Origin: an uncultured Pseudomonadales bacterium
GTDB taxonomy: Bacteria > Pseudomonadota > Gammaproteobacteria > Pseudomonadales > Porticoccaceae
Length of the DNA: 64,000 nucleotides
NCBI GenBank assembly: GCA_943787675.1
Contig: CALSNK010000007.1
Location: 1 to 64,000, forward strand
Direction: 5' to 3'
In this document: piece by piece, positions 1 to 10,040 of the stretch
Numbering within the stretch: the first letter of the stretch is position 1
Layout: every line of letters begins with the position of its first letter
The notes under the pieces: model-generated
Database searches by the model: none
Told to the model about the DNA's origin: nothing
Seen by the model: the letters and a program-made list of their open reading frames with translations, nothing else
Position numbers and translations under genes: made by a program

Positions 1-68
1 TGGGGAAGCTCAGGCTCGCAGAGTTGGCAGCGTCTAATCTCTTCAGCCAGAAGGCGCAGCGGTGCCAT
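1..68 (-). CDS. Uracil-DNA glycosylase family protein, N-terminal fragment (partial, runs off the window start)
   Basis: The reverse strand from 68 down to 1 reads MAPLRLLAEEIRRCQLCEPELP. An in-frame TAA two codons upstream makes the ATG at 68 the first possible start. A short helix followed by RxC-x2-C and then ELP resembles the N-terminus of the uracil-DNA glycosylase-like family, in which these cysteines can help hold a metal or Fe-S cluster. Only 22 residues are visible, so the catalytic motifs cannot be checked. The identification rests on this short signature alone. Confidence 0.55.
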   Translation of the reverse strand, partial: MAPLRLLAEEIRRCQLCEPELP

Positions 69-112
69 TAGTTATTGCGTAAAAACATGTGGCGTCCTTG
101 CCGGTAAGCCAT

Positions 113-493
113 TTACTTATCAAGGCTCCAGATACCAGGGCCGCGCGCTGCGATAAACAAAAATGCAAAGCAGTACAGTGCAGCAAGTTCACCACCATTC
201 AACATAGGGTGAATATTATTTAAGCCGTGAACCATCCAATAGGCAGCGGCCATGGTGCCACTACAAATAAAGGCCGCTGGTCGAGTAAACAGGCCAATCA
301 TAACCAGTACGCCGCCAACTACTTCGATAGTGCCAGCTGAGTACATCAATGGGTTTAGGGGATAGGGAAAATCGGCTGGGAAGTTAAAAAGCTTCTGAGC
401 ACCGTGCCAGATAAACAAAAATCCAGTGACTATTCTAAGTAGTGCATAAGCCTGATCTTCACGGCCATTCAACAAGTTATCTAAAAATTTCAT
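113..493 (-). CDS. DoxX family membrane protein
   Basis: A 126-residue hydrophobic protein with four predicted membrane helices and the family features ALLRIVTGFLFIWHGAQKL near residues 18-36 and a glycine-rich second helix (IEVVGGVLVMIGLFTRPAA). DoxX-type proteins are small inner-membrane proteins, some linked to quinone or thiol redox chemistry, but most members have no assigned reaction. An AAAGGA ribosome-binding site lies 6 bases before the ATG. It is transcribed away from the TRIC-type gene and towards the glycosylase fragment. Confidence 0.85.
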   Translation of the reverse strand: MKFLDNLLNGREDQAYALLRIVTGFLFIWHGAQKLFNFPADFPYPLNPLMYSAGTIEVVGGVLVMIGLFTRPAAFICSGTMAAAYWMVHGLNNIHPMLNGGELAALYCFAFLFIAARGPGIWSLDK

Positions 494-718
494 AGTTATA
501 TCCTTTTACCCGTTTATGTTTTTAGTATGTGTGGCGTAGCAGCCTAAAACGCAGCAGGCCCTGCTCTATACCTTATTGCATCTATGCTAAAACAACAATG
601 GCAGTGGGATAGCCGAATATATGGTTGGTAATAGACTCAGAATCCCTATTTATGATCAAACCATTAACAATTATACTGACCGCCTCGGCCACTCAGCCAT
701 TGCCCATTGGAAATCTCT

Positions 719-1342
719 ATGTCTGTTTTCTCAATCGATCAGTTGCTCCATGCTTTCTCTATGATCGGAACCATTGTCTTTGCCGTGTCGGGGGCCCTAT
801 TTGCCGCCGAAAAACGCATGGATATTCTGGGCTTTATTTTGGTTGGCACAGTTACTGGCGTGGGCGGTGGTACCTTGCGAGATCTATTGCTGGGTATTTC
901 TCCGGTAAGTTGGGTGCACAGCCCGCTTGCTGTTTATATTTGTATCGGTGCTTCCGCGTTAACCTATTTTTCAGTGGACCTATACCGTAAGCGGGACGCT
1001 TGGATTCTGTGGACTGATGCCATTGGCTTGGCGGTTTTTGCCGTGATGGGTGCACAGACTGCACTGGCACATGAGGTGCCACCCATGATTGCGGTGGTGA
1101 TGGGGGTGATGACAGCGACATTTGGTGGCCTGATGCGCGATGTGCTCTGTGCCGAGGTGTTAACGCTAATGCGCCCCGAAATTTATATCAGTTGCGCCCT
1201 ATCAGGTGCAGCCACTTACGTAGTCCTGCATCAGTTGGGGGTTACCGACAGCATCGCCGCAGGGATTGCTTTTATTGCCGGATTTGGTCTGAGGGCGGCG
1301 GCGATTCATTTTAAGCTAACCTTGCCTCGGTTTGGTTCTTAG
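719..1342 (+). CDS. Trimeric intracellular cation channel (TRIC/UPF0126) family protein
   Basis: About 207 residues with seven predicted membrane helices arranged as two repeats of the UPF0126 unit. The first carries FAVSGALFAAEKRMDILGF and GVGGGTLRDLLLG, the second AVMGAQTAL and FGGLMRDVLCAE. Both GGG/GG-x-x-RD signatures are intact. Bacterial members are inner-membrane proteins related to TRIC K+ channels, and some have been linked to glycine uptake. I start the gene at ATG 719 (MSVFSIDQ), which has GGAAA five bases upstream, rather than the in-frame TTG at 707. Confidence 0.88.
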   Translation: MSVFSIDQLLHAFSMIGTIVFAVSGALFAAEKRMDILGFILVGTVTGVGGGTLRDLLLGISPVSWVHSPLAVYICIGASALTYFSVDLYRKRDAWILWTDAIGLAVFAVMGAQTALAHEVPPMIAVVMGVMTATFGGLMRDVLCAEVLTLMRPEIYISCALSGAATYVVLHQLGVTDSIAAGIAFIAGFGLRAAAIHFKLTLPRFGS

Positions 1343-1377
1343 TCTGTCGAGACTATCTGTGCTCTGTTGCAATGACA

Positions 1378-1528
1378 TACCTCTGTCATCTCGAACGCAT
1401 GTGAGAGATCTTTAGATCCCTCGTCGCTACGCTCTGTCGGGATGACAAAGTTAATAGGTCTGTCGGGATGACAATATTAATAGGTCTGCCGGGATGACAA
1501 TATTAATGGCTCTGCCGGGATGTTAAGA
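1378..1528. repeat. Intergenic inverted-repeat element followed by a 26-bp tandem array
   Basis: A block opening with TGTCATCTCGAACGCATG (1384 on) and closing with CGGGATGACA forms an imperfect inverted repeat of a type common between bacterial genes. From about 1431 the closing arm is tandemly repeated with a 26-bp period: GGGATGACAAAGTTAAT, GGGATGACAATATTAAT (twice), then a broken unit GGGATGTTAAG, linked by a GGTCTGTC/GGTCTGCC spacer. No reading frame of note crosses it. It fills the 231-bp gap between two convergent genes. Confidence 0.75.
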
Positions 1529-1573
1529 AAAGCTGCCGGGAACAGGGTTATGCTTTTTTGTCAGAGTGAAAAC

Positions 1574-1870
1574 TTATTGGGCGCTGGCCGCTTTTAATGC
1601 TTCCACATAGGGCATTCCATGACCATGCTCAGCAGCGACTGCTGCAAGGGTTTGCCCTTCTGGGCTAGTGGCATTGATATCGTGACCCGCTTCTTTAAAG
1701 AAGTTTAAAAAGGTCACAAAGTTATCGATATTCATGCCGCGATAGGCTTTTTCTAGCAGGTGAAAGTCGGTGCTTACGCCTACGGGAGCCTGGTAATCTA
1801 AAAAGCTTTTTACGCGCTCATCATCAAACACTTCGCCGAGCACTTTTTCTTTATCTTTCTTGAGTGACAT
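1574..1870 (-). CDS. PA4642-family small cytoplasmic protein of unknown function
   Basis: A 98-residue protein opening with MSLKKDKEKVLGEVFDDERVKSFL and containing LEKAYRGMNIDNFVTFLNFF, then EAGHDINATSPEGQTLAAVAAEHG. I recall this N-terminus and the RAYRG-hxhDxFxxFLxFFxEAGxDh pattern from a small pseudomonad family (PA4642). The second half resembles one ankyrin-like helix pair. No function is known to me. It lies 37 bases after gatB on the same strand and may be cotranscribed with the gat genes. Confidence 0.7.
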   Translation of the reverse strand: MSLKKDKEKVLGEVFDDERVKSFLDYQAPVGVSTDFHLLEKAYRGMNIDNFVTFLNFFKEAGHDINATSPEGQTLAAVAAEHGHGMPYVEALKAASAQ

Positions 1871-1907
1871 GATTTTCCCTAATTTCTTTTGAGTTGCTCA
1901 GGCTAAT

Positions 1908-3365
1908 TTAAAGTAGCTCGTTGAGTTTTTGAGCGAGTATTTGATTCACTTGCTGTGGGTTGGCCTGGCCTTTGGAGGCTTGCATAATTTTACCCATAAA
2001 GCCGCCGAGCTTTTTCTTGCGTTTGGCTTCGTCGGTATTGATGTAGTCGTCGACCATGGCCTGATTGGCGGTTAATACATCGGCGACCATTTGCTCAAGT
2101 GCGCCGCTGTCGGATACCTGCTTTAAGCCTCGAGCTTCAATAATCTCATCGGCACTGCCTTCGCCTGCCCAGATACCGTCGAAGACTTCTTTGGCCATTT
2201 TTCCGGAAATGCTGTTGTCGGCGATACGGGTGACTAGGCCGCCAAGTTGCGCTGCACTGACTGGGCTATTGGCAATGCTTAGGTCTTCGTTATTTAGGCG
2301 CGCTGAGAGTTCGCCCATAGTCCAGTTGGCGGCTAGTTTGGCATTGTTGCAGGCCGAGGTAACGGCTTCAAAATATTTGGCCATGGCGGCATCGCTGCTG
2401 AGTATAGCGGCGTCGTAGTCCGACAGACTGTACTGTTCAACAAAGCGTGCCTGTCTTGCATCTGGCAGCTCTGGAAGATTGCGGCGCAGTTCTGCGACTT
2501 CTTCGTCGCTGACCACAACCGGCAATAGGTCGGGGCAGGGGAAGTAACGATAGTCGTTGGCTTCTTCTTTGCTGCGCATGGAGCGGGCAACTTTGGTGTC
2601 GCCGTTATACAGGCGCGTTTCCTGGGCGATGGTGCCGCCATCTTCGATAACATCTATCTGACGTTCCACTTCTCGTTTTATGGCTTCTTCCATAAATTTG
2701 TACGAGTTGAGGTTTTTAGTTTCGGTTCGAATGCCGAGGGTTTCGCTGCCACTGGGCTTTACTGAAACGTTTACATCAAAGCGCATGCTGCCCTGAGACA
2801 TTTCTCCATCACAGATTCCCAATGAGGTGACGATGCCGTGAATTTTTCTCGCAAACGCGACGGCTTCTTCTGCGTTGCACATATCTGGTTCGGAGACGAT
2901 TTCAATGAGCGGTGTGCCGGCGCGATTTAGATCGATACCCGAAAAGTTGCTGTTGAAATTGCCTTCGTGAAGGGACTTGCCGGCATCTTCTTCTAGATGG
3001 GCGTGGTGGATGCGCACGTTTTTAGTGCTGCCATCGGCGAGCTGTATCTCGACGTTGCCGCGGCCGACTATGGGTCGTTCCAGCTGCGTGGTCTGGTAGC
3101 CCTTGGGCGAATCTGGGTAGAAATAGTTTTTCCGCTCGAAGGCTGACACCTGACCAATTTCGGCATCAACCGCCAAGCCAAACATGATGGCGTAGTTAAC
3201 GGCCTGTTTATTGAGTACGGGTAAGGTGCCCGGCATGGCTAGGTCGATGGCGCAGGCCTGGGTGTTAGGTTCGGCACCATAGGCGGTGCTGGCACCGGAG
3301 AATATTTTGGTTTTGGTGGCTAGTTGGACATGGATCTCTAGCCCGATTACGGTATCCCAGCTCAT
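1908..3365 (-). CDS. gatB: Aspartyl/glutamyl-tRNA amidotransferase subunit B
   Basis: A 485-residue full-length GatB. It phosphorylates the carboxyl group of Glu-tRNA(Gln) or Asp-tRNA(Asn) so that ammonia released by GatA can amidate it. Signatures present are [10 protein letters not shown] at residues 6-15, [13 protein letters not shown] near 84-96, and the catalytic-cradle stretch [12 protein letters not shown] followed by [18 protein letters not shown]. The last ~150 residues form the helical and YqeY-like tRNA-binding tail ending in [13 protein letters not shown]. The start overlaps the gatA stop by four bases, showing translational coupling within gatCAB. Confidence 0.97.
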   Translation of the reverse strand: MSWDTVIGLEIHVQLATKTKIFSGASTAYGAEPNTQACAIDLAMPGTLPVLNKQAVNYAIMFGLAVDAEIGQVSAFERKNYFYPDSPKGYQTTQLERPIVGRGNVEIQLADGSTKNVRIHHAHLEEDAGKSLHEGNFNSNFSGIDLNRAGTPLIEIVSEPDMCNAEEAVAFARKIHGIVTSLGICDGEMSQGSMRFDVNVSVKPSGSETLGIRTETKNLNSYKFMEEAIKREVERQIDVIEDGGTIAQETRLYNGDTKVARSMRSKEEANDYRYFPCPDLLPVVVSDEEVAELRRNLPELPDARQARFVEQYSLSDYDAAILSSDAAMAKYFEAVTSACNNAKLAANWTMGELSARLNNEDLSIANSPVSAAQLGGLVTRIADNSISGKMAKEVFDGIWAGEGSADEIIEARGLKQVSDSGALEQMVADVLTANQAMVDDYINTDEAKRKKKLGGFMGKIMQASKGQANPQQVNQILAQKLNELL

Positions 3366-4819
3366 GAGGCAACTCCCTCTGGCGCTAGATCATGCCAGTC
3401 GGTGGCCTGCTGATACTGGTGGGCAACATTGAGCATGCGCGCCTCATCAAAATAGTTGCCAATAATCTGTAGGCCGACGGGTTTGTTGTCAGCCATGCCA
3501 CAGGGTATCGACATGCCGGGTAGGCCTGCCAAGTTGGTGGCCACGGTATAAATATCTTCTAGATACATGGCCACGGGATCGTCACTTTTGGCGCCAAATT
3601 TAAAGGCTGGCGAGGGGCAGGTGGGGCCCATTATTAGGTCGACGCTTTCAAAGGCACGGTCAAAGTCTTGCTGGATCAGTTTGCGAACCTGCTGGGCTTT
3701 GCCGTAGTAGGCGTCGTAGTAACCGGCCGATAGACAATAGGTGCCAATCAGTATGCGACGCTGCACTTCTTTGCCAAAGCCTTCGCTGCGGCTACGGCTG
3801 TACATATCCAGTAAATCTTTGGGGTCTTCACAGCGGTAGCCATAACGTGAGCCATCGAAGCGTGACAGGTTAGCGGAGGCCTCGGCTGGCGCAATAACAT
3901 AGTAGGCTGGCACTGATAGGCCTGAGTTGGGCAGGCTGATTTCAACTAGCTCTGCGCCCTGAGCTTCTAAGTTAGCCAGTGCGGCGCGGACGGCTTCTTC
4001 AATGCCAGCATCCAAGCCTTCGGAGAAGTACTCTTTGGGTACGCCAATGCGCAAGCCTTTCACTGAGCCATCTAAGGTGGCGGTGTAGTCTGGCACTTCA
4101 CGATCGATACAGGTGGAGTCTTTGTCGTCGTAACTGGCCATGCAGTTAAGAAGTAGGGCGCAGTCTTCTGCGGTGCGAGCCATTGGGCCGCCCTGATCGA
4201 GACTTGAGGCGAAGGCAACCATGCCCCAGCGAGACACACGACCATAGGTAGGCTTGATGCCGCTAATACCGCAGAGCGCTGCGGGCTGGCGAATAGAGCC
4301 ACCAGTATCTGTGGCTGTGGCGCCGGGTGCTAAGCGCGCTGCAACGGCGGCTGCAGAACCGCCAGAGGAACCGCCGGGCACGCAGTCGGTGGCCCAGGGG
4401 TTTTTAACTGGTCCATAAAAACTGGTTTCATTGGAGGAGCCCATGGCGAACTCATCCATATTGGTTTTGCCCAGTACCACGGCACCCGCCTGTTCGAAGT
4501 TTTCGACCACAGTGGCATTGTAAGGTGGGATAAAATTATCCAGCATCTTGGAGCCGCAGCTAGTGCGCACCCCATTGGTGCAAAAAATATCTTTGTGCAG
4601 TATGGGCACGCCACAGAGGGCAGGGGCGTTGCCAGCAGCTAGGCGTATATCGGCCTCGGCTGCGGCTTTTAGGGCCTGTTCTGCGGTGACTGTGATGACT
4701 GCATTGTAAGCCGGGTTAAGGCTGCCAATACGGTTTAAAAAGTGCTGAGTTAATTCAACACTGGAAAATTCTTTGCTCTGTAGCCCTTTGATAAGCTCGG
4801 CAATGGTGAGGTTGTGCAT
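3362..4819 (-). CDS. gatA: Aspartyl/glutamyl-tRNA amidotransferase subunit A
   Basis: A 485-residue amidase-signature protein that hydrolyses glutamine and passes ammonia to GatB. The Ser-cisSer-Lys triad is visible as Lys76 (PILHKDIFC), Ser151 ([10 protein letters not shown]) and Ser175 ([10 protein letters not shown]). Length and motif spacing match bacterial GatA exactly. It sits between gatC (15 bases upstream) and gatB (4-base overlap). Having GatCAB implies that Gln-tRNA, Asn-tRNA or both are made by transamidation in this organism. Confidence 0.97.
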   Translation of the reverse strand: MHNLTIAELIKGLQSKEFSSVELTQHFLNRIGSLNPAYNAVITVTAEQALKAAAEADIRLAAGNAPALCGVPILHKDIFCTNGVRTSCGSKMLDNFIPPYNATVVENFEQAGAVVLGKTNMDEFAMGSSNETSFYGPVKNPWATDCVPGGSSGGSAAAVAARLAPGATATDTGGSIRQPAALCGISGIKPTYGRVSRWGMVAFASSLDQGGPMARTAEDCALLLNCMASYDDKDSTCIDREVPDYTATLDGSVKGLRIGVPKEYFSEGLDAGIEEAVRAALANLEAQGAELVEISLPNSGLSVPAYYVIAPAEASANLSRFDGSRYGYRCEDPKDLLDMYSRSRSEGFGKEVQRRILIGTYCLSAGYYDAYYGKAQQVRKLIQQDFDRAFESVDLIMGPTCPSPAFKFGAKSDDPVAMYLEDIYTVATNLAGLPGMSIPCGMADNKPVGLQIIGNYFDEARMLNVAHQYQQATDWHDLAPEGVAS

Positions 4820-4834
4820 GCTATCTGGGCCCGC

Positions 4835-5122
4835 TTATTCTATGACTTTGGGCACTAAAAATAGCCCGTCTTCGGTTTCTGGTGCTATGGCCTGAAAGGC
4901 TTCGCGCTGATTGATCTCGGTAACTTCGTCTTCCCGCAGGCGCTGCGTGGCTTGCATGGGATGAGACATGGCTTCTACGCCCTCGGTATCTACCGCCTGC
5001 AGCTGATCCACTAGGTCTAGAACGCTGCTCAATCGCTGGGATACTTCGCTGATAGTGCTATCGTCGATGGCAATGCGGGCTAGGGTCGCCAGCTTTTCGA
5101 TTTCTTGCCGTTCAATGTTCAT
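4835..5122 (-). CDS. gatC: Aspartyl/glutamyl-tRNA amidotransferase subunit C
   Basis: A 95-residue GatC, the small belt protein that wraps and stabilises the GatA-GatB interface. It has the family pattern EIEKLATLARIAIDDSTI at the N-terminus, the helix LSSVLDLVDQLQAVDTEGVEAM, and LREDEVTE near the middle, ending in ETEDGLFLVPKVIE. It is the first gene of gatCAB and is divergent from mreB across a 306-bp intergenic region. Confidence 0.95.
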   Translation of the reverse strand: MNIERQEIEKLATLARIAIDDSTISEVSQRLSSVLDLVDQLQAVDTEGVEAMSHPMQATQRLREDEVTEINQREAFQAIAPETEDGLFLVPKVIE

Positions 5123-6466
<1,344 letters not shown>

Positions 6467-6511
6467 ATACCAATATCGCCCTGATATTGGTTATTTTTCG
6501 GGAGCGGATTT

Positions 6512-7357
6512 ATTAAAAATGTTTTTGCTAAATCATCCTCCCCGATTCGAAAGATTCTGATCGTTGGCCTGATTGCGTTCGGCTTAATGGCCGTCGATAG
6601 TTATACCACCTGGCTCAGCCCCGTTTATAAAATCGTCGATAATGCTGTTCGTCCTCTGTATTGGCTGACGAATATCCCCAGCCGTGTTCAGGAATGGGGT
6701 CAGGTTAGTGGCACGTCCAGAGCGGATCTTGAGCAAGACAACATTCGTCTTAAACAGGAGAGTCTGATTCATCGCGGGCAGTTACAGCGTATGTCTGAGC
6801 TGGCCGCCGAAAACCTCCGTCTGCGCCAATTATTGAATGCCACCGAATTGTTGATGGACAGTGTTTTAGTTACTGAAGTCATCGGTGTTTCTCCCAGCCC
6901 CCAAAGCCATACGGTTACCATTGATCGCGGTCGTGATGACGGCGTTTATGTGGGCCAGCCTCTGTTAGATGCTGAGGGCCTTATGGGGCAGATTATTTCT
7001 GTTTACGGCGGCCATAGTGTGGCCCTGTTAATTACCGACAGTACCCATGCGCTGCCCGTGCAGGTTTTGCGCAATGGCGTGCGCTCTATTGCTGAGGGCC
7101 AGTCTGACTACGGTCGCATGACATTAAAATTTGTGTCGCCCACCGCTGATATTGTCGAGGGTGATGAACTGGTAAGTTCTGGGTTGGGCGGGCGCTTCCC
7201 TGTGGGCTATCCCGTGGGTACCGTCGCCAGTATCACCCAAAAGCCCGGCGCCATATTTGTTGATGTGGATGTTAACCCTGCCGCTGAACTTGATAGAAGC
7301 CGGCACCTGCTGTTGGTGTTTTCCTCAGGCCGAGACCGAGTTCGTGGCGTTCAATGA
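6512..7357 (+). CDS. mreC: Rod-shape-determining protein MreC, probable ATT start
   Basis: MreC is a bitopic inner-membrane scaffold linking MreB to the elongation machinery. The frame is open from 6485, but no ATG, GTG or TTG occurs before ATG 6587, which would remove most of the membrane helix. Starting at ATT 6512 gives 281 residues, (M)KNVFAKSSSPIRK followed by ILIVGLIAFGLMAVDS, which aligns position for position with the E. coli MreC N-terminus from memory. GGAG at 6501-6504 sits seven bases upstream. A coiled coil (residues ~70-110) is followed by the beta-domain with VTIDRGRDDGVYVGQP and SGLGGRFPVGYPVG. Confidence 0.88.
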   Translation: MKNVFAKSSSPIRKILIVGLIAFGLMAVDSYTTWLSPVYKIVDNAVRPLYWLTNIPSRVQEWGQVSGTSRADLEQDNIRLKQESLIHRGQLQRMSELAAENLRLRQLLNATELLMDSVLVTEVIGVSPSPQSHTVTIDRGRDDGVYVGQPLLDAEGLMGQIISVYGGHSVALLITDSTHALPVQVLRNGVRSIAEGQSDYGRMTLKFVSPTADIVEGDELVSSGLGGRFPVGYPVGTVASITQKPGAIFVDVDVNPAAELDRSRHLLLVFSSGRDRVRGVQ

Positions 7358-7830
7358 AGCCGGTTAACTTTACTGGCCCTATAATTACCTCATTAATTAT
7401 TGCTGCTATCTTTCAGCTTTTGCCTGCTTCTGGTGAATGGATTCTATGGAAGCCAAACTTTCTCCTGCTAGTGACTCTTGCCTGGATACTCTATGTTCCC
7501 ACCCAGTACGGCATTGGCTTTGCGGCAACAGTGGGTCTAGTTGCTGACACCCTATTTCGCACTACCCTCGGGCACTATGTGTTGGTTTTTGCGCTCTGTG
7601 GTGCTGCCGCCTATTTACTCAGCCGCTGGCTCACGTATTTTTCGATATTTCACCGTATGTTTTTGGTTCTGGTGTTGGTTATCTGCGCTGAATTGCTTCA
7701 GAACATGTTGTTTTCTATCTGGGATGTCCCTATGACCCTAGGCCACCTTCCTGCCCTGGCGTTAACGTCGGCACTGGCCTGGCCACTGATCGATCTATGG
7801 GTTGCCAGAGTACATTTACACCACCGTTAA
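7354..7830 (+). CDS. mreD: Rod-shape-determining membrane protein MreD
   Basis: A 158-residue very hydrophobic protein with five or six membrane helices, the third member of the MreBCD elongasome. The helix WKPNFLLLVTLAWILYVPTQYG and the stretch GLVADTLFRTTLGHYVLVFAL match the MreD pattern (P-N-h-x-L...G-x-x-x-D-h-h-x-x-x-x-LG). The ATG overlaps the mreC stop by four bases. It is followed by maf and rng, the same order as in E. coli and Pseudomonas. Confidence 0.92.
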   Translation: MKPVNFTGPIITSLIIAAIFQLLPASGEWILWKPNFLLLVTLAWILYVPTQYGIGFAATVGLVADTLFRTTLGHYVLVFALCGAAAYLLSRWLTYFSIFHRMFLVLVLVICAELLQNMLFSIWDVPMTLGHLPALALTSALAWPLIDLWVARVHLHHR

Positions 7831-7878
7831 AGGCTTTTCTCTTGTCTTCATCTTCTTTGTCTCAGTCTTCACGCAGAA

Positions 7879-8472
7879 TTGGCAACCGCTGATCTTATCT
7901 TGGCCTCGGCGTCTCCGCGGCGCAGTGACCTGCTTCATCAGATCGGTGTGCGCTTTGTGGTCGCAGCTGAAGATATTGATGAGCGTCAACGCCCTGCAGA
8001 GCAAGCCGTTGATTATGTGGGGCGGCTGGCACTGGAAAAAGCTCAGGCGGGTTATCGCCGCAGTGAGACAGAATTACCGGTCCTCGGTGCGGATACTATT
8101 GTGCTCTGTCAGGGCAAAATTTTTGGTAAACCCGCTAATGCTGACGAGGCAATGGCTATGTTGCAGGCCCTGTCGGGCGCCACTCATGAGGTGTTGTCTG
8201 GAGTGGCTATCGTCAATGCCCATAAGTCGGAGCTGGTGGTTGTAAAAACGTCCGTTACTTTCCGCACAATCTCTCCACAGGACTGTCTGAAATACTGGCA
8301 GACGGGAGAACCTGAGGGCAAAGCAGGGGCCTATGCCATTCAGGGATTTGGCGCAACCTTTGTGGCTCACCTTGAGGGAAGTTATAGTGGCGTGGTGGGT
8401 TTGCCGCTATTAGAAACCCAGCAGTTATTAGAAAAATTTAATGTACCGATTTGGCAGCAGCCAAACGCCTAA
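7879..8472 (+). CDS. maf: Maf-family nucleoside triphosphate pyrophosphatase (dTTP/UTP type, YhdE-like)
   Basis: A 197-residue Maf/HAM1-fold enzyme that hydrolyses non-canonical or dTTP/UTP nucleotides to monophosphate plus PPi. Signatures are LILASASPRRSDLL at residues 6-19, EDIDER near 32, YVGRLALEKAQ near 46, VLGADTIVLCQGKIFGKP near 67 and KAGAYAIQGFGATFV near 147. The YhdE subgroup assignment follows from position between mreD and rng. The frame has no ATG near the start; TTG at 7879 begins the protein just before the conserved LILAS. Confidence 0.9.
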   Translation: MATADLILASASPRRSDLLHQIGVRFVVAAEDIDERQRPAEQAVDYVGRLALEKAQAGYRRSETELPVLGADTIVLCQGKIFGKPANADEAMAMLQALSGATHEVLSGVAIVNAHKSELVVVKTSVTFRTISPQDCLKYWQTGEPEGKAGAYAIQGFGATFVAHLEGSYSGVVGLPLLETQQLLEKFNVPIWQQPNA

Positions 8473-8504
8473 AAATAGCTGTTAACGCTAAACTGGAAAA
8501 GCCC

Positions 8505-10031
8505 ATGAGCCGAGAAATTCTTATCAATATTACGCCAATGGAAACTCGCGTAGCCTTGGTAGAAAACGGCGTGCCCCAAGAAATTTCCATAGAGCGCAAT
8601 CAGCGCAGTGGCCTGGTTGGCAATATTTATAAGGGTAAGGTGGTGCGCATACTGCCTGGTATGCAGGCCGCGTTTGTCGACATAGGTGTTGAGCGGGCCG
8701 GATTTTTACATGTTGACGACCTACTGCCGAGTAAGCCTAAAAATAAGAAAGGTACCCCTGAGACCAAGAGTCTAGAGATTCAAGATCTCCTTCATGACGG
8801 ACAAAAAATTCTCGTTCAGGTAATCAAAGACCCGATCAATAACAAAGGTGCGCGACTCACCGCTCAGCTCTCCGTGGCCTCACGCTATCTGGTGTACATG
8901 GATGGCAGTGCGCATATAGGGGTTTCCCAGCGCATCGAAGATGAAGAGGAGCGGGAGCGACTCAAAACAGCCATCGCTGCCACCATTGACGAGCTCGCCG
9001 CGGCAGCAGAGCCGGTTAAACGTCACAAGAACGCCGTTGAAATTCCTCAGCGCAGGGGCAGTTATATTCTGCGCACTGCAGCAGAAGGCGCCACAGTCGA
9101 CGAATTGCGGGTGGATATGCGTTACCTGCAGCGTGTCTGGGAACATCTTGTTGAAGTAAAGACGGAGGCTGCTGTACCTAGCTGTGTGTATGAGGAACTG
9201 CCTCTTTCTAAGCGTGTATTGCGCGATATGGCTAGCGATGATGTTGAGAAAATTCTGGTGGACTCCCGGGAAGTGCTGGATCTACTCATCAAGTTTGCCC
9301 ATAAGTTCAGCCCTGAAATTGCGGGCCTACTCGAGCACTATCCCGGTGAGCGGCCACTGTTTTTTCTCCATGGTATTGAAGATGAAATTGCCAAGGCACT
9401 GCAGCGATCTGTGATGCTAAAGTCGGGTGGTCACCTTGTGATTGATCAGACTGAGGCCATGACCACCGTCGACGTTAATACCGGTGCCTTTGTTGGCCAT
9501 CGCAATCTTGAAGAGACGGTGTATAAAACCAATCTTGAAGCGGCAACAGCTACAGCAAGGCAAATGCGCATGCGTAATTTGGGCGGTATTATTATCGTTG
9601 ATTTTATCGATATGCAAAATGCCGAACATCGCCGACAGGTTTTGCGCACCTTTGAAAAAGCACTGGATAGAGATCGCGCTAGAACCACGATTTCTGGTGT
9701 GACCGAGCTGGGATTAGTGCAAACTACCCGCAAGCGAACCAGCGAAAGTTTAGGGCAGATTCTCTGTGAAGGATGCCCCACCTGTGGTGGGCGTGGATCG
9801 ATAAAATCTGCAGAAACGGTGAGCTATGAAGTATTGCGAGATATTCTCCGTGTGGCCCGTGCCTATGAATGTGAAACTCTGAGAGTTTTGGCATCGCCGT
9901 CTGTAATAGAGAGATTGTTAGATGAAGATTCTGCACAGGTTGCAGATCTTGAAGCGTTTATTGGGCGATCTATTCAGTTCCGGACTGAAGATTTATTTGC
10001 CCGTGAACAGTTTGATATTATTCCTGTTTGA
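8505..10031 (+). CDS. rng: Ribonuclease G
   Basis: A 508-residue RNase E/G-family endonuclease, which cuts the 5' end of 16S rRNA precursor and some mRNAs. It begins MSREILINITPMETRVALVENG as expected, followed by the S1 domain (GNIYKGKVVRILPGMQAAFVDIG), the 5' sensor/RNase H-like region, and the catalytic DNase I-like part with TVDVNTGAFVG and GGIIIVDFIDM. The Zn-link CPTCGGRG is near residue 438. I use ATG 8505 instead of the longer frame from TTG 8451. No C-terminal degradosome scaffold is present, which separates it from RNase E. Confidence 0.95.
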   Translation: MSREILINITPMETRVALVENGVPQEISIERNQRSGLVGNIYKGKVVRILPGMQAAFVDIGVERAGFLHVDDLLPSKPKNKKGTPETKSLEIQDLLHDGQKILVQVIKDPINNKGARLTAQLSVASRYLVYMDGSAHIGVSQRIEDEEERERLKTAIAATIDELAAAAEPVKRHKNAVEIPQRRGSYILRTAAEGATVDELRVDMRYLQRVWEHLVEVKTEAAVPSCVYEELPLSKRVLRDMASDDVEKILVDSREVLDLLIKFAHKFSPEIAGLLEHYPGERPLFFLHGIEDEIAKALQRSVMLKSGGHLVIDQTEAMTTVDVNTGAFVGHRNLEETVYKTNLEAATATARQMRMRNLGGIIIVDFIDMQNAEHRRQVLRTFEKALDRDRARTTISGVTELGLVQTTRKRTSESLGQILCEGCPTCGGRGSIKSAETVSYEVLRDILRVARAYECETLRVLASPSVIERLLDEDSAQVADLEAFIGRSIQFRTEDLFAREQFDIIPV

Positions 10032-10040
10032 GTTTAGATA

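Noticed and set aside
6587..6589. ATG 6587 as the mreC start
   Set aside because: It would delete about 25 conserved residues, including most of the membrane anchor. The upstream frame aligns with known MreC.
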